Origin: Aldrovandia affinis
Lineage: Eukaryota > Chordata > Actinopteri > Notacanthiformes > Halosauridae
Length of the DNA: 64,000 bases
Reading direction: 5' to 3'
Assembly: GCA_029706075.1 (NCBI GenBank)
Contig: JAINUG010000175.1
Coordinates: 1 to 64,000, forward strand
Shown here: positions 45,160 to 55,994 of the stretch, piece after piece
How the letters are laid out: each line of letters starts with the position of its first letter
Numbering within the stretch: the first letter of the stretch is position 1
Translations under genes and position numbers: made by a program
The notes under the pieces: generated by a model
What the model was told of the DNA's origin: nothing
Databases searched by the model: none
The model's input: only the letters and a program-made list of their open reading frames with translations

Positions 45160-45641
45160 ATCACGCTTTTGTTGTGGCTTTGGGTCTGCCAGACCTCATA
45201 TTGTCAGAGTTTCCTCCAGTTTCCAAGTGCCTTTTGATGGTGTAGGAAACTACTCACTGCCAAAAAATGTACATTATTTTTCCGTTTTTGGTAACCTAAA
45301 CTTTTATTTTTAACTTCTGGCAGTTTACCGCTTACCTTTGTACCATTTCAGGTTATTCACTGGACTTGAACTGCTTAAATTTCAGTAAAAACTGGAAAAT
45401 GGGGATGTTCTTGTTACGGCCACGGCTGCAACTTTATTCTCCCAACTTTGTGTTTGTGCATTTGTTGTGGGCACGGCTTCTCCCCTCAGTACTTCCCGGC
45501 TTCTCTCCTCGGCATTCTCCGGCTCCCTCCTGATTGTCGTGGATCTGCGACACCTGCCTGCACACCTGTCATGAATTATCATCAGCCCTGCAGTGTATAT
45601 CAACCCCGGTTTCTCATCCACTCACCGTCAGATCGTTGTCT
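45160..45641. repeat. 482-bp duplicated segment, copy 1
   Basis: It matches 46517-46998 at a constant offset of 1357 bp with no indel and one substitution noticed. It comprises antisense Tc1 sequence and the first 230 bp of the family-S LTR, so it was copied after that LTR inserted. It splits the CR1 element. Confidence 0.9.
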
Positions 45642-46437
45642 TTTTCAAATTTAACACCTACTAACTTCAACACCTCCCATAAAATACTCCTGTCTAATGT
45701 TTTTATTTCCAACATGCATAACTTTACATTTAGCAATATTGACTGTCATCTGCCATGTATCTGCCCATTCTTGGATTTTGAACTCTGGGATATATGCCAT
45801 CAGGGCCTTCTGCCTTATTTGTCCTAAGTTTTTGTAGTACTTCTACACCCCTTATCTCAAAGTCCTCCAAAACATTCTGTACCTTGGCTATACATTTAGG
45901 CATATTTACAACCTCTTTTCTAGTAAAGCTCTCAACAAAGTAACTGTTTAGTGTGTTAGCAATATCCTTATTATTATAAACCAAAGTTCCTTCCTTATTC
46001 TAAATGCACTTAACCTCCTCATTAACTTTCCTTTTCCTACTACAATATTGAAAAAACTTCTTAGGATTACTTTTTGCATGTTTTATGTTACCAAAGAGCA
46101 TACTATTTATGTTACTGTCTGAAGTTGGAGGTCTATAGCATACTCCTATATTAAGGCCCTTCTCATGATCTCCCAGTAATCTAATCCAGATGTCCTCACA
46201 AGGAACGATTGAGTTAATACCTGGAATTTCCTGCACATTAAGATCGTCTTTCACATAAAGGGCCACTCCCCCTCCTATTTTATTAGTTCTATTCTTCCTA
46301 AACAATTTGTACCCCTCTACATTATATTCATCCCCATCTGCTGCGCCAAGCCATATTTCAATAATCCCAACGATGTCATAAGCCCCATTCAACATGACAG
46401 CCTCCAGTTCCCAATGCTTCTCGCATTTAAAGACATG
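45642..46437 (-). mobile_element. CR1-type LINE, endonuclease and RT N-terminal part, antisense
   Basis: The minus frame 46000-46395 encodes the endonuclease (YDIVGIIEIWLGAADGDEYN, GGGVALYVKDDL, NIGVCYRPPTSD) joined directly to GNIKHAKSNPKKFFQYCSRK, which shows an internal deletion. The frame 45730-45984 holds the RT N-terminal part (LRTNKAEGPDGI). It is a pseudogene, and together with 44513-45159 it forms one CR1 remnant. Confidence 0.85.
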
Positions 46438-46516
46438 AACTTCAGAGCCTTACTCACACTTAACAGTCACTCTGTGCAAGTTGCCGACTCTGGATCCAGC
46501 AAAAGAGCCCCAGACC

Positions 46517-46998
46517 ATCACGCTTTTGTTGTGGCTTTGGGTCTGCCAGACCTCATATTGTCAGAATTTCCTCCAGTTTCCAAGTGCCTTTTGATGGTGT
46601 AGGAAACTACTCACTGCCAAAAAATGTACATTATTTTTCCGTTTTTGGTAACCTAAACTTTTATTTTTAACTTCTGGCAGTTTACCGCTTACCTTTGTAC
46701 CATTTCAGGTTATTCACTGGACTTGAACTGCTTAAATTTCAGTAAAAACTGGAAAATGGGGATGTTCTTGTTACGGCCACGGCTGCAACTTTATTCTCCC
46801 AACTTTGTGTTTGTGCATTTGTTGTGGGCACGGCTTCTCCCCTCAGTACTTCCCGGCTTCTCTCCTCGGCATTCTCCGGCTCCCTCCTGATTGTCGTGGA
46901 TCTGCGACACCTGCCTGCACACCTGTCATGAATTATCATCAGCCCTGCAGTGTATATCAACCCCGGTTTCTCATCCACTCACCGTCAGATCGTTGTCT
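46517..46998. repeat. 482-bp duplicated segment, copy 2 (source)
   Basis: This copy lies in continuous context (Tc1 on the left, the full LTR on the right), so it is the probable source of the segment at 45160-45641. Confidence 0.85.
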
Positions 46999-47307
46999 CC
47001 GCTTCAGTGGTAGCTACACGCATCAAGACCCTTCCAACCCATGATTTTGTCCACCATATTATCTCTGCCTGTTTTCTTATGTTTATTTGCCCTCTCTGTG
47101 TCCAGGTTCACTCCTCGCCTACCTGCCTGCCTGCCTACCCGCTTCCCAGCCTGCCTGCCTTCCCACCTACCCGCCATTTGCCTGCCTCTCTTGTCTGCCC
47201 TCACCATCGCTTCCCTACCCCAGTCTTTATTTATAAATAAATATTTTACTTTACTGAATTCTCAGTGTCTGTGTCTGCATTTGGGTCCGCTCTGTGTCAT
47301 CCTAACA
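46769..47307 (+). mobile_element. Solo LTR, family S
   Basis: TGTTACGGCC to CATCCTAACA, 539 bp, flanked by GTTCT (46764-46768 and 47308-47312). An AATAAATA signal near 47236 supports the plus orientation. It contains a GCCTGCCTGCC-rich stretch. No internal region. Confidence 0.92.
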
Positions 47308-47312
47308 GTTCT

Positions 47313-47699
47313 AAAACTTTTGAACGGTAGAGTAGAACACCCTGGGTAGAAGCTGCTTATTGTATTACATCAACAAGTGTTTTTTTTTTTTTTTTACATT
47401 TTACACATTACATTTTTTTACATTTTACTAGTTTTAATTGTATATACAACATTATTATAATAATAATGATTATTATTATAAAGACATACTTATCCTTAAT
47501 TTGCATGTACAGATCAGAGTTCCCTGAAAAGATTTTGTCTTCATTGCCAGAGGGAGGTACATACTATTTTATTTTATTTTAGTGTGTTAATTACCAGGTA
47601 TATACCCAGTGCATTGTAATTATCTGCACTTAAAGGTAATTCATTTAGAAGAGCTAAAGTAAACGTAAGTAAAGCAATGGCCATTTATGTACACATAGT
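47313..47699. other. No recognised feature
   Basis: T-rich run near 47378-47395 and short ATT repeats near 47450. Nothing recognised. Confidence 0.35.
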
Positions 47700-47862
47700 T
47701 TTTTTCCATAAAGTAACTTCAATGTAGTTTTTAAAAGTAGTTTTAGTGTAGCTAACTACTTGTCTCACTATGGTAGCTTTGCTGTAGCTTAACTACTTCC
47801 AGTGTAGAGTAATTAGTAACTTAGTTAACTACATTTTCAGAGTAACCTCCCCAACACTGGCG
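47700..47862. mobile_element. hAT-type repeat end (CAGTGTTGG class)
   Basis: GTAGCTTAACTAC and TTAGTTAACTACATTTTCAG motifs followed by CTCCCCAACACTGG, the complement of the CAGTGTTGGGG terminus of a common vertebrate hAT repeat. Only this side is clear. Confidence 0.6.
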
Positions 47863-48622
47863 ATTACTGTGATTTTCTGAACATTTCTGAAAAAACTTTT
47901 TATTTTTGTTGTTTAATAAAAATATTAAATAAATGTATGGCGTTGAGAGAATGCTATAGGCTGGGCAACATAGATAGTTGATAAAAGAACAGAATGAAAG
48001 GCTTTTTTAATTTTTGTGTATAAGAAACTACGACTGGAAATTCAAGTTGGTGGGACACCACTGAGTGTTCATCCTGCCAAGAAGTATGGAAACAAAGGAA
48101 AGGAAAAGATTACACTTGATTAGATGTCTCTTTTCAACTGTAAATAAATGAAAGGACCAAGTGCTTCACAATGTGGAGTGGAGTGCCTTTAAAAGTCCAT
48201 TAAGCGAAACACAGCTGAAGCAGACTCGCTGCATATCCAACAATTGTAGTTGTGCGATGAATGCTGCTTGTTGCAATGTAGAGATGTGTGCTTGCCTGGC
48301 TTGTGAAAGGAGGTATGCTTCAGAGTGGACAGTATACTACCAAATAGTAAATTGAACAGGATTTAGAGAAAATTGCATACAGTACCAAAACAGACAGGAA
48401 CAGGATTATGAATTAAGCCATTTTGACATTCACACAATCAGATTCTAGCTTAGGTCCCACTGGGCACGCACATGCGCACATCACCACACAATCATTTTCT
48501 CTTCACTGAAATATGTTCCAATTTGTTTTTGGTTTCCTTGCCAAGCGCACCGGTGTTCTCTGTATCAATCTTTCAGACGTGATTTGTTCAAAACCATATT
48601 TGAGAAGTGGGTCTGGGTGTTA
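47863..48622. other. No recognised feature
   Basis: Short ORFs without domains. The segment ends at the TIR of the transposon that begins at 48626. Confidence 0.35.
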
Positions 48623-49433
48623 TTACAGTTTTTCTCGATTCCTTTGGCACATTTTTCCATTCACAGTTTGCTTTTTGAAAACAGCTCACACACAGCCCTT
48701 AACAGAAGATGAAATGACCAAAACACCATATGATGTTTGCAGAATGACACCACCTTCTCAAAACTTGTCACACACCCATCAAAACCAAACATTTCCATCA
48801 AAACCTACAATTTGTGCTCAATTGAAAATGTATGTTTTCTCATTTATTTAACAATGGATAACAAAATTGAAACTACAGCTATCAATATCAACCTCTGCAA
48901 CCATCACTTCAACTTTTGTGCCGCACCCTCATAGTATTGACTGTTTTACCACTGACAACCATACTACAATATGGGTTTTGTACTGAGCACTCTTACTTAG
49001 GGAATATACTGTCAGAAAGTATTTGAAATCTAGAAAATGTGTATACAGTAAAATATTGTAGTTCTGTTTTTGTATTGCTGAATACTGTAAAGGATATTGT
49101 AAACAAGGACCTGTCAACACCATTGATTTACATTTGTTCTACTGTGTACAAAATGGCAAAGATTCTCACACAAAAATATTTATTGCAGTCATTTTTCCAC
49201 ATTACATGTACATACTGTAAGAAATCAAAATGACAGGCTTCAATATACAGTAAAAAGGTCAAATCTCAAACTAAAAAGTCCATAAAAGCAAATGAAAAGA
49301 CCCTGTAAATATTCATTTTTCAAACATTATCGACGCGGACCCGACGATTAGGCCACATGTTCTCATCTACATCACAGTTTATGTCTTCCATTGCGATGCA
49401 TTGTGGAAAAAATCTTCTGGAATGGCGAATCCA

Positions 49434-49985
49434 TCACTGGCAGTCCTCTGCGCGGATTGCCAAGCATGCAGAATTCATTGCATCCAGCAATGGCATTTGG
49501 TCATGTGGCCTGTGATCATATACTTTCCAATGCCAGCAGGAGAAAAACTCCTCGATTGGATTTAACATTGGAGAGTAAGCTGGAAGAAACAGCATCATCA
49601 TATGTGGGTGGGCATTGAACCAGTCATTCACTACTCCTGAATGGTGGAAGGCCACATTGTCCCAAATGATTACAAAACGGGACATGTCCGCCCTGAACAG
49701 ACCTCTCTCATGTGGCAGCACCAGCCTATCATGCAAGGCATTGAGGAACGCAATTAGGCAATCGCTGTTGTATGGGCCTATGGTTGGTATATGGCAAAGG
49801 ACTCCATTTGTGGAAATGGCTGCACAGATTGTAATGTTGGCACTCCTCTGCCCTGGCACGGTTACTGTCGACCTGTGACCAATGATATTACGGCCACGTC
49901 TCCTAACTTTGGAGAGATTGAATCCCGCCTCATCCACATAGATGAACACATGATGTGTTGCGTCTGCTTCCAGATCCATTACTCT
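49434..49985 (-). CDS. DDE transposase, exon 3 (catalytic domain, premature stop)
   Basis: Begins after the acceptor TGTAG/AGAGTAATG. The catalytic triad is visible: D in YVDEAGFNLSK, D in IIWDNVAFHHSG, and E in SPMLNPIEEFFS, with 35 residues between the second D and E. This is the DDE_3 fold that cuts and joins transposon ends at TA. The frame stops at TGA (49434-49436) after EDCQ; the reading downstream (WIRHSRRFFP onward to about 49324) remains open and family-like, so the stop looks like a recent nonsense change, one base from GGA. Residue positions are approximate because the exons were joined by eye. Confidence 0.88.
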   Translation of the reverse strand, partial: RVMDLEADATHHVFIYVDEAGFNLSKVRRRGRNIIGHRSTVTVPGQRSANITICAAISTNGVLCHIPTIGPYNSDCLIAFLNALHDRLVLPHERGLFRADMSRFVIIWDNVAFHHSGVVNDWFNAHPHMMMLFLPAYSPMLNPIEEFFSCWHWKVYDHRPHDQMPLLDAMNSACLAIRAEDCQ

Positions 49986-50081
49986 CTACATTCAAAAAGA
50001 AATTCAGAGTAAATTACAACATATACAGAAGGTGCTGTTTTCTACAGTAATTGAATGTTATGCAGCAAGACAAATCCGTAC

Positions 50082-50364
50082 CTGTACATACTGTGCACGC
50101 GCTGCCTTCACATTGTCGCTATTCCTTTGGAATGGTACCTTGTATAGCTGTTTTGTTGCCACCAGATTGCGTTTGAGGATGCGGTCTATTGTTGCAACAC
50201 TGACACTGTTCACATTGACAAATGTCCCCTGGTCAGCTAAGACAGCTGCTTTGATCTCCCGCAACCTGATGGCATTGTTAGCAACCACCATGTCCACAAT
50301 AGCAGCCTCCTGTTCTGCAGTGAACATTCTCCCCCTGCCACCAGTGTGGGTCAGTGTGTTGTTT
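50082..50364 (-). CDS. DDE transposase, exon 2 (helix-turn-helix)
   Basis: The acceptor TTTTCACAG precedes 50364, and the donor CAG/GTACGG follows 50082. The exon encodes a GGRGRMFTAEQE opening, then helices with VDMVVANNAIRLREIKAAVL and ATIDRILKRNLVATKQ, the second half of the bipartite paired-like DNA-binding region of IS630/Tc1 transposases. It joins exon 3 in phase. Confidence 0.85.
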
Positions 50365-50597
50365 CTGTGAAAATAGTGCAATATGCTGTAAATACTGTAA
50401 ATACACATTAATCAGAATTCTACTGTATATTTTGAAAGTCAGTTACTCTATTGTAAATGGCTTTAGTGAAACTACAGTACTGCATTGTATTGTGGCAACA
50501 CACTTTACAAAAGTATAGAAATGGTTGTTGCCAAGAGTGCAAATACAGTGAAACACAGTACAGTAAATTGACTGTAAAGGCCGGCAAAGTGACTTAC

Positions 50598-50844
50598 CTA
50601 TTGGAACAATTTATGCCACAGTATGACGGGTCAGGTTTGGCTGAACCCTTTGGCCTGCCTCTCTCATGGAGAGGTCATGATTGACTACGTGATCAATGAT
50701 TGTTGCCCTAATTTCATTAGAGCATCTTACACGAACGCCACGTCCCCTGACAGGGGACCCTCTACCTCTACCTCTACCACAACCTCTTCCTCTTCCTCTT
50801 CCTCTTCCTCGCTGAGGTTGTTGGTGGCGGCCTCTTCGATCCAT
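50598..50844 (-). CDS. DDE transposase, exon 1 (RG-rich N-terminus and first helix-turn-helix)
   Basis: From the ATG at 50844 (another in-frame ATG lies at 50856) the product opens MDRRGRHQQPQ, then a stretch of RG dipeptides encoded by a CTTCCT/CCTCTA-type repeat (50757-50812), then an NEIRATIIDHVVNHDLSMRE helix pair. The donor ATAG/GTAAGT ends the exon at 50598. A TAA at 50611-50613 interrupts the frame just before the donor, the second lesion of this copy. The RG stretch resembles AT-hook or GRPR-type DNA-contacting arms, by composition only. Confidence 0.75.
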
Positions 50845-51221
50845 GCTTGGTATCAACTAGAATCTATTGATCTCTTTTATAGGTTGAGAACTAATTGATT
50901 AATCGTGCACAGAGAGTTCACACAGGTGCTGACGATATTTAGAATTGAGAGAGCAGTTTCAGTAGGCTGCTACTAAGTGTCTGCAATGTGTTGACATGGT
51001 TATTCAATTAGGTTTCGTGTCTCTCTCTGAGAAGTGTGTTAACTGTTTTGAAAAGTGTGTTAAAACTCAAAGAAAATTGTGTGAAAGCAATGAGAAATAG
51101 TTAACCCATTCGCCAGAGAAGACTCTTGCTGTGCAAAGGTGTGAGCATTACATTAAGTTGACCCATGATTCGCTAAATGTGTGTAAGCAATCAAGAAAAA
51201 CTGTAAGTATACCTGGTATGA

Positions 51222-51306
51222 AAAGGTCAAAATTATGATGATAGACTTAAGGCACTCAATCTATTTAAACTTAGCAAACTGAGTCTTAGGGGGATTTGAT
51301 TTTAAG
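51222..51306 (+). repeat. CR1 LINE fragment
   Basis: GATGATAGACTTAAGGCACT with TCAATCTATTTAAACTTAGC matches the complement of about 44865-44905 in the CR1 copy. Only this short piece is present. Confidence 0.7.
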
Positions 51307-52550
51307 TTCCACCCTCTATTTATTTAGATTTACCCTCCCCACACGGGTCCGCTGCTCGCCTCTACCAGGCAAGCCGTCACCCCACGACTGCTTGTATTAT
51401 AACCAGATTAATGCTATTAATCTCCAGAGATCATCTATCAATAGCTACTTTGTGTGTAGTTTTGTGTAGTCGCTAGCCAAACGTGTCTGTCTGGCTGACC
51501 ACTTTTTAGCCAGACTTTAGTGGTGATAGGCTAATGCTAGCTAACCTAGCATACATTGAAAGTGGTGATAGGCACAAAGCTAGCTACATTTTAGTATACA
51601 TTTTCAGTGGCAATTCATAAAATCATGACAGTCAACTCCTGTTGTAGTAAATTAGTTACAAGATTAGACTGATTACATAAAATATTTCTTAGTGACATTT
51701 CTCGTGACGAACCCCCCTAGAGGGGCTAGGTCTCATAACCTGGGATGGGTAAGAACATGTTTTTCAGGTGGAAAATCACAGTGTACAGTATCAACCTCTG
51801 AATGAGCCTCACATAGTATGTGTATTAATGAAAGCTGGGCAAATCCACAGAGAGTCTTTCCGCCCCACTTAACTTGGTTTCCTTAACGTAAGTAATGACC
51901 TATTTTTCTTGTCCCGTTACCTTGATTACATAAGTGACTTATGACAGTGATAGCATGAATTACCTGAGTTGTAAAGTTACAGGAAACAACGTACAGTCCC
52001 CTGAGGACAATGGAGTCCACTGTGTTTCTCTGGAAAGACACAGAGAGAATTCCAGAAAGTAAAAAGAACAGGCTGTTACTTGAGTGAGACTGTTTTCATC
52101 TGCGATGCTATAAATACGCTCTCACCTGAAAAAGGACGCGGCACGTTTCCCGAACGCACGGATCTCTGAGCCTCGGATCGGAAGTCAGAACTCACGCTTC
52201 AGCTTCAAAGTCTGCCTGATTAGGCCTGATTAAATGGGTTAATAGTGAAGTAGGTCCATGAAACAGACCTTCAACTGCACATCTTCCTCCTGATTACTAA
52301 ACAAAAATCAATGGCCTAGTGATTGTGTTTTTTAATGTTAATTCTTTGAAAAACCATTATCATTTTTTTAAAAGCACTAACAGCCTTCCATGCTTATAGT
52401 TTTAATAATAAAAACAATTGATATTTTCAAGTGGAATTTGAGGATATTTGGGTTTATTTTCCTTGGCAGGGTTTCCTATCCTCTTTAAGGTAAATTTGGG
52501 CTTTGTATCGAGGCACAGTAATGCACTGATACTGCATTCAATGTTCTTCC
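51307..52550. other. No recognised feature
   Basis: Unique-looking sequence. No domain, TIR pair or RNA gene recognised. Confidence 0.35.
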
Positions 52551-52554
52551 TTAA

Positions 52555-52936
52555 CCCCCTGAGGTCCGTGCTTAGCTCAGAGAAGGTTTGTGATTTTGGC
52601 GTGGTGTGATATTTATCTCAATTTCATCAACTTAACACACACTTACTCCAAAGTGTTTGATATTTTTATTTGAAGGACAATCACAGCTACATTTATATGC
52701 CATCAATAGTTTGGTCAGTATCATATGCAGCTTGTAAATAGATCTACAAACACACAAGTTATAAAGAGTATTTTCTGCCGTCACAAAAGTTGTGAAAGCA
52801 CACACTAAACTATAGTGACGAATTGTTTTGTCAATATGCGTTTGTTCATCAAGGTCTTGGTTATGTAAGGATGTCAAAATAGTTTAGCACATCTGAGATC
52901 TAAATAGCTAAAAACCTGTTTTTATCAGAACTGGTC
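52555..52936. mobile_element. piggyBac-type element, one end only
   Basis: TTAA (52551-52554) precedes CCCCCTGAGGTC. The following 380 bp are about 90% similar by eye to 59208-59582 of the fuller copy. It ends where an L2 begins; the other TIR is not found nearby. Confidence 0.85.
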
Positions 52937-54720
52937 AAATTGCGAGCGGCAGAAAGGAAATGGAGAAAATCCAAATCCCCTGTAGCTTCTTCTCTAACCT
53001 CTCCTCTGCTAAGTCTGCATTTTTCCTTTCTAAGATTCAATCTTCTGTTTCCAACCCACGTAACCTCTATTCTACGTTTTCCTCTCTCCTCACCCCTCCT
53101 CCTTCCCCACTCCCCTCCTCTCTAACCGCCGAGGACTTCTCATCCTTCTTTCACGAGAAGGTCGATGTCATTCGCAACTCCTTCCCCCCAACCTCTCCCT
53201 CACCCATCTCGCTACCTAAACCTCCCACCCCTCTGTCCTCCTTCTCGCCCCTTCCTGACTCAGACATCCTTCAACTTGTTCTCTCCCACCGTCCCACCAC
53301 CTGCCCTCTTGATCCCATTCCTTCCCCTCTTCCAGTCCATTTCTATGGACATCCTCCCCTTTGTCTCCAATGTCATTAACTCCTCTCTTTCCTCTGGCTC
53401 TGTCCCCTCCTCCCTCAAATGTGCTCATATTGTCCCCCTCCTCAAAAAACGCTCTCTGAATCCTGCTGTTATCTCAAACTACCGACCTGTCTCTCTCCTC
53501 CCATTCCTTTCCAAAACATTAGAGCGGGCTGTAAGTAAGTAAGTAAGTATTTATTTGTATAGCGCCCTTCATAGCACGAATGCACAGAGTGCTTCACAGC
53601 AGTAAAAATACAATTAAAAACACAAAAACAGCAGTACTCAGATAAAAAAAATTAAAAAAAGTGCACACTTAACAATACAGTACAGACAACAAACGTAACA
53701 ACGTTACAAGCAGCAGCAAACTAGGCTAAATATGGTCAAATGCCTGTCTGAACAGGTGGGTTTTAACAGATTTTTGAACATTGGTTCAGAGGGCGAGGTT
53801 CTCAAGTCCTGGGGGAGGGCATTCCAGAGCCTTGGGGCAACCACCCCAAAAGCTCTGTCCCCCTTGGTTTTTAACCTGGTCCGGGGCACCGCCAGGAGCT
53901 CCAAGTCGGAGGACCTCAGGGAACGACTGGGCGAGTATTGAAGGAGAAGCTCGGAGATAGCTCCATAGTGTCTCCGTCTCAGTCTGCCAGAAGCCTTGGA
54001 GTGACCCAGGACAACCAGCTGTGCTTCTCAAGCCATATTGCAGCGAACACTCAGACCTGCCGTTTCTCCCTCCACAACATCCAGAGGATCCGACCGTTCC
54101 TCACCCAAGAGGCCACTCAACTCCTGGTCCAGGCCATTGTTATGAGTCAGTACTAAAGGAAATACATAGGGATGAAGGGATGAAGGGGGATTGTATCATT
54201 GGATGAGTAGGAATAAGACTCTATACATTTGATCACTGACCTTGAAATTATAAATCATTCTAATGAGCTGAAAATAAAAAAAATCTGTGTCATGATTGGA
54301 ATATTGGATTTCTCCTCCACAGCAGCATGACAAATTCATGAGGATAAGTATTTAAACTGACCAATCATGGCTATAAAACTGTATCGGAGTGTAGATTTAG
54401 TGACTCATATTAACTGCATATCCAAACTTTATTTCATTGCCTGAAAAATCACTCGTGCTGGCATACCAGGCCGCAAGGGGAACTAGTCCCTCCTACCTCC
54501 AGACACTCATCACACCCTTCACCCCAGCTAGACCCCTCCGCTCTGCCTCGTCTGGCCAGCTGACTCTCCCGTCCCTTCAGGCACCCAGCAGCAGCTCGTT
54601 GCGGCCTCGCCTTTTCTCTGCCTTGACCCCCCGGTGGTGGAATGATCTTCCACACTTGGTCAGGGCTGCAGAAGGCTGAAAACCCACCTCTTCAGACTCC
54701 ACTTCTACTTTATATATTAA
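52937..54720 (+). mobile_element. L2 LINE mosaic, interrupted
   Basis: 52937-53530 encodes the linker and RT start (DFSSFFHEKVDVIRNSF, LLKKRSLNPAVISNYRPVSL, FLSKTLERAV). 53940-54156 encodes a post-catalytic piece (SARSLGVTQDNQLCFSSHIA). 54443-54720 encodes the C-terminal part (LVLAYQAARGTSPSYLQTLI, PRWWNDLPHLVRAAEG). The pieces are separated by an antisense LINE fragment and by 54157-54442. The YADD palm is absent. Frames are broken. Confidence 0.82.
53531..53937 (-). mobile_element. LINE 3' fragment, antisense, with TAAG repeat tail
   Basis: A TAAG/GTAAGTAAG run (53531-53547) followed by TATTTGTATAGCGCCCTTCA. The minus ORF 53704-53904 encodes a LINE C-terminal segment (LLAVPRTRLKTKGDRAFG, LWNALPQDLR). 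It is inserted in the L2 at 52937-54720. The family is uncertain. Confidence 0.65.
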
Positions 54721-55343
54721 ATTAAAAAACGAAGTGTAGATTTAGTGATTAATATTAATGGCATATCGGAGGTTCATTTCATTATTGTCTTAAAATGTTT
54801 ATCTTGGCACAGGCAGTCTTCCATCCATTCAGCTGTCTGTTTTGAGTGACGGCACTCTTATGGCACATTGCGTTGGTGGCAGTGCCGGGCTTAAGGAATA
54901 GATTAGATTGATTGAGGATGTTGTGGGAGCTGTTGAGGCTGCGCTGGTTAAAAGCTGATTGGGTATAGGCGCGATTGTGTCTACTCCGCTCCGGGTAGTG
55001 CTGTCTGTTTTTGGTGAAAGAGCATATGACCACTGGCACATTTCCCTGGCAAAAACTCTTCCCTCAAAGACTTGTGCTGTGAGCAGGAAGGTGCACTCGG
55101 ATCACCGGTAGCTGCTCCCGGCAACAGCAGTTCTAGAATGTTTGGGCTGTTTGAACTGTCTTGAGTGCACAGTGTGCATTGCAGTGCCTTGTGGGCCAGG
55201 GAGGGGAGAGGTCAGCTGTGCTTAATGTGCTTAGTCAGTCATCCAGTTCACAGTCATAGGAAGCCTGAATAACTCAATACTAAATATATATGGATTTTTT
55301 GTGTGCCTGGAGCCTTAATGTGCCTGTATTCTCAACATTTCTA
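54721..55343. other. Unassigned; one arm of a 55-bp direct repeat
   Basis: 54733-54787 resembles 54389-54443 (GTGTAGATTTAGTGA start and a TTCATTTCATT-like end), so the L2 3' segment is bracketed by imperfect direct repeats. The rest shows no feature. Confidence 0.5.
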
Positions 55344-55515
55344 CATTTGACATCTTAGGCATTCAGCAGACACTCTTATCCAGAGCAACTTACACAGTTA
55401 ACATTTTTTCTTTACATACATTTATACAGCTGGATATTTTACTGAAGCAATTTAGGTTAAGTACCTTGCTCAAGAGTCCAATGGCAGTGTCCCACCTGGG
55501 AATCGAACCTGCAAC
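55344..55515 (-). mobile_element. SINE with L2 tail, antisense, head cut by an LTR
   Basis: Tail complement GCAGACACTCTTATCCAGAG, the body, and box B complement GGGAATCGAACC. The alignment stops exactly where the LTR at 55516 begins, and the head does not resume beyond it. Confidence 0.82.
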
Positions 55516-55994
55516 TGTCACGACTCGACCGGCAAACGGGCATTTCCCCCAAGCCCCAATCAGGAGAAGTGAAAGGCATGCCAGGAATGTACAATCCCAA
55601 TCGAGACAATGACAGGCAGCTGAAGGGTATTTAACCTGCTAGCTTCCCTTGCACTGCGCTTGAACATTCACTGCCCTGAGTTTTATCTTACCTGTTGTGT
55701 TTGTGTTCTCGCCGCCTTGAAAAGCTTGTCCTTGTTTGTTTTGTAGTTCCTAGTGTTTAGTGTATTCCATTCCCCGGAATACGTTTTGAGTTTTACTGTT
55801 TCACTTGTTTTGTTTTCTCCTGCTCGTTTGTTGTTTTGGTTTATTTGTTAGTGTTGTTCCGTGTCTGTTCAGACACTGTTTTACCATTTCCTATTATCTA
55901 CATTTAAGGAAAATAAAGAACCTTAAATATCTCTCTGCATCCTGGGTCTCTCTCTCTCCTGTAATTGGTTCCCAAACCCACAACATTCCTGACA
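55516..55994 (+). mobile_element. LTR, family T, without target duplication
   Basis: TGTCACGACTCGACC to CAACATTCCTGACA, 479 bp. It has an AATAAAG signal at about 55911. The flanks GCAAC and GTTTC do not match, unlike the other solo LTRs, and the SINE on the left is not continued on the right. Confidence 0.82.

Larger units (their letters stand above)
46463..47335 (-). mobile_element. Tc1-like transposon mosaic, antisense, with a solo LTR in its TIR
   Basis: 46463-46520 corresponds to the DDE region seen at 26110-26165, 46520-46620 to an N-terminal SGRPKAT-like part, and 46620-46763 to the TIR region with GGTAACCTAAAC and GTAAGCGGTAAA-like sequence. The outer TIR end TTCTAAAACTTTTGAACGGT (47309-47328) is separated by the LTR inserted at GTTCT. 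The central transposase is deleted. Confidence 0.8.
48626..51203 (-). mobile_element. IS630/Tc1/mariner-superfamily transposon with introns, DD35E type
   Basis: It has inverted ends CAGTTTTTCTCGATT (48626 onward) and AATCAAGAAAAACTG (to 51203), with TA on both sides (48624-48625 and 51204-51205). On the minus strand three exons with consensus splice sites encode the transposase. The AT-rich flanks between TIRs and exons are long. The copy looks complete in structure but carries two in-frame stops, so it is probably inactive. Confidence 0.9.

Noticed and set aside
49324-49433. Restoring the transposase reading beyond the TGA at 49434
   Set aside because: The downstream reading is family-like, but the stop is in the sequence; I describe the break and do not annotate a joined product.
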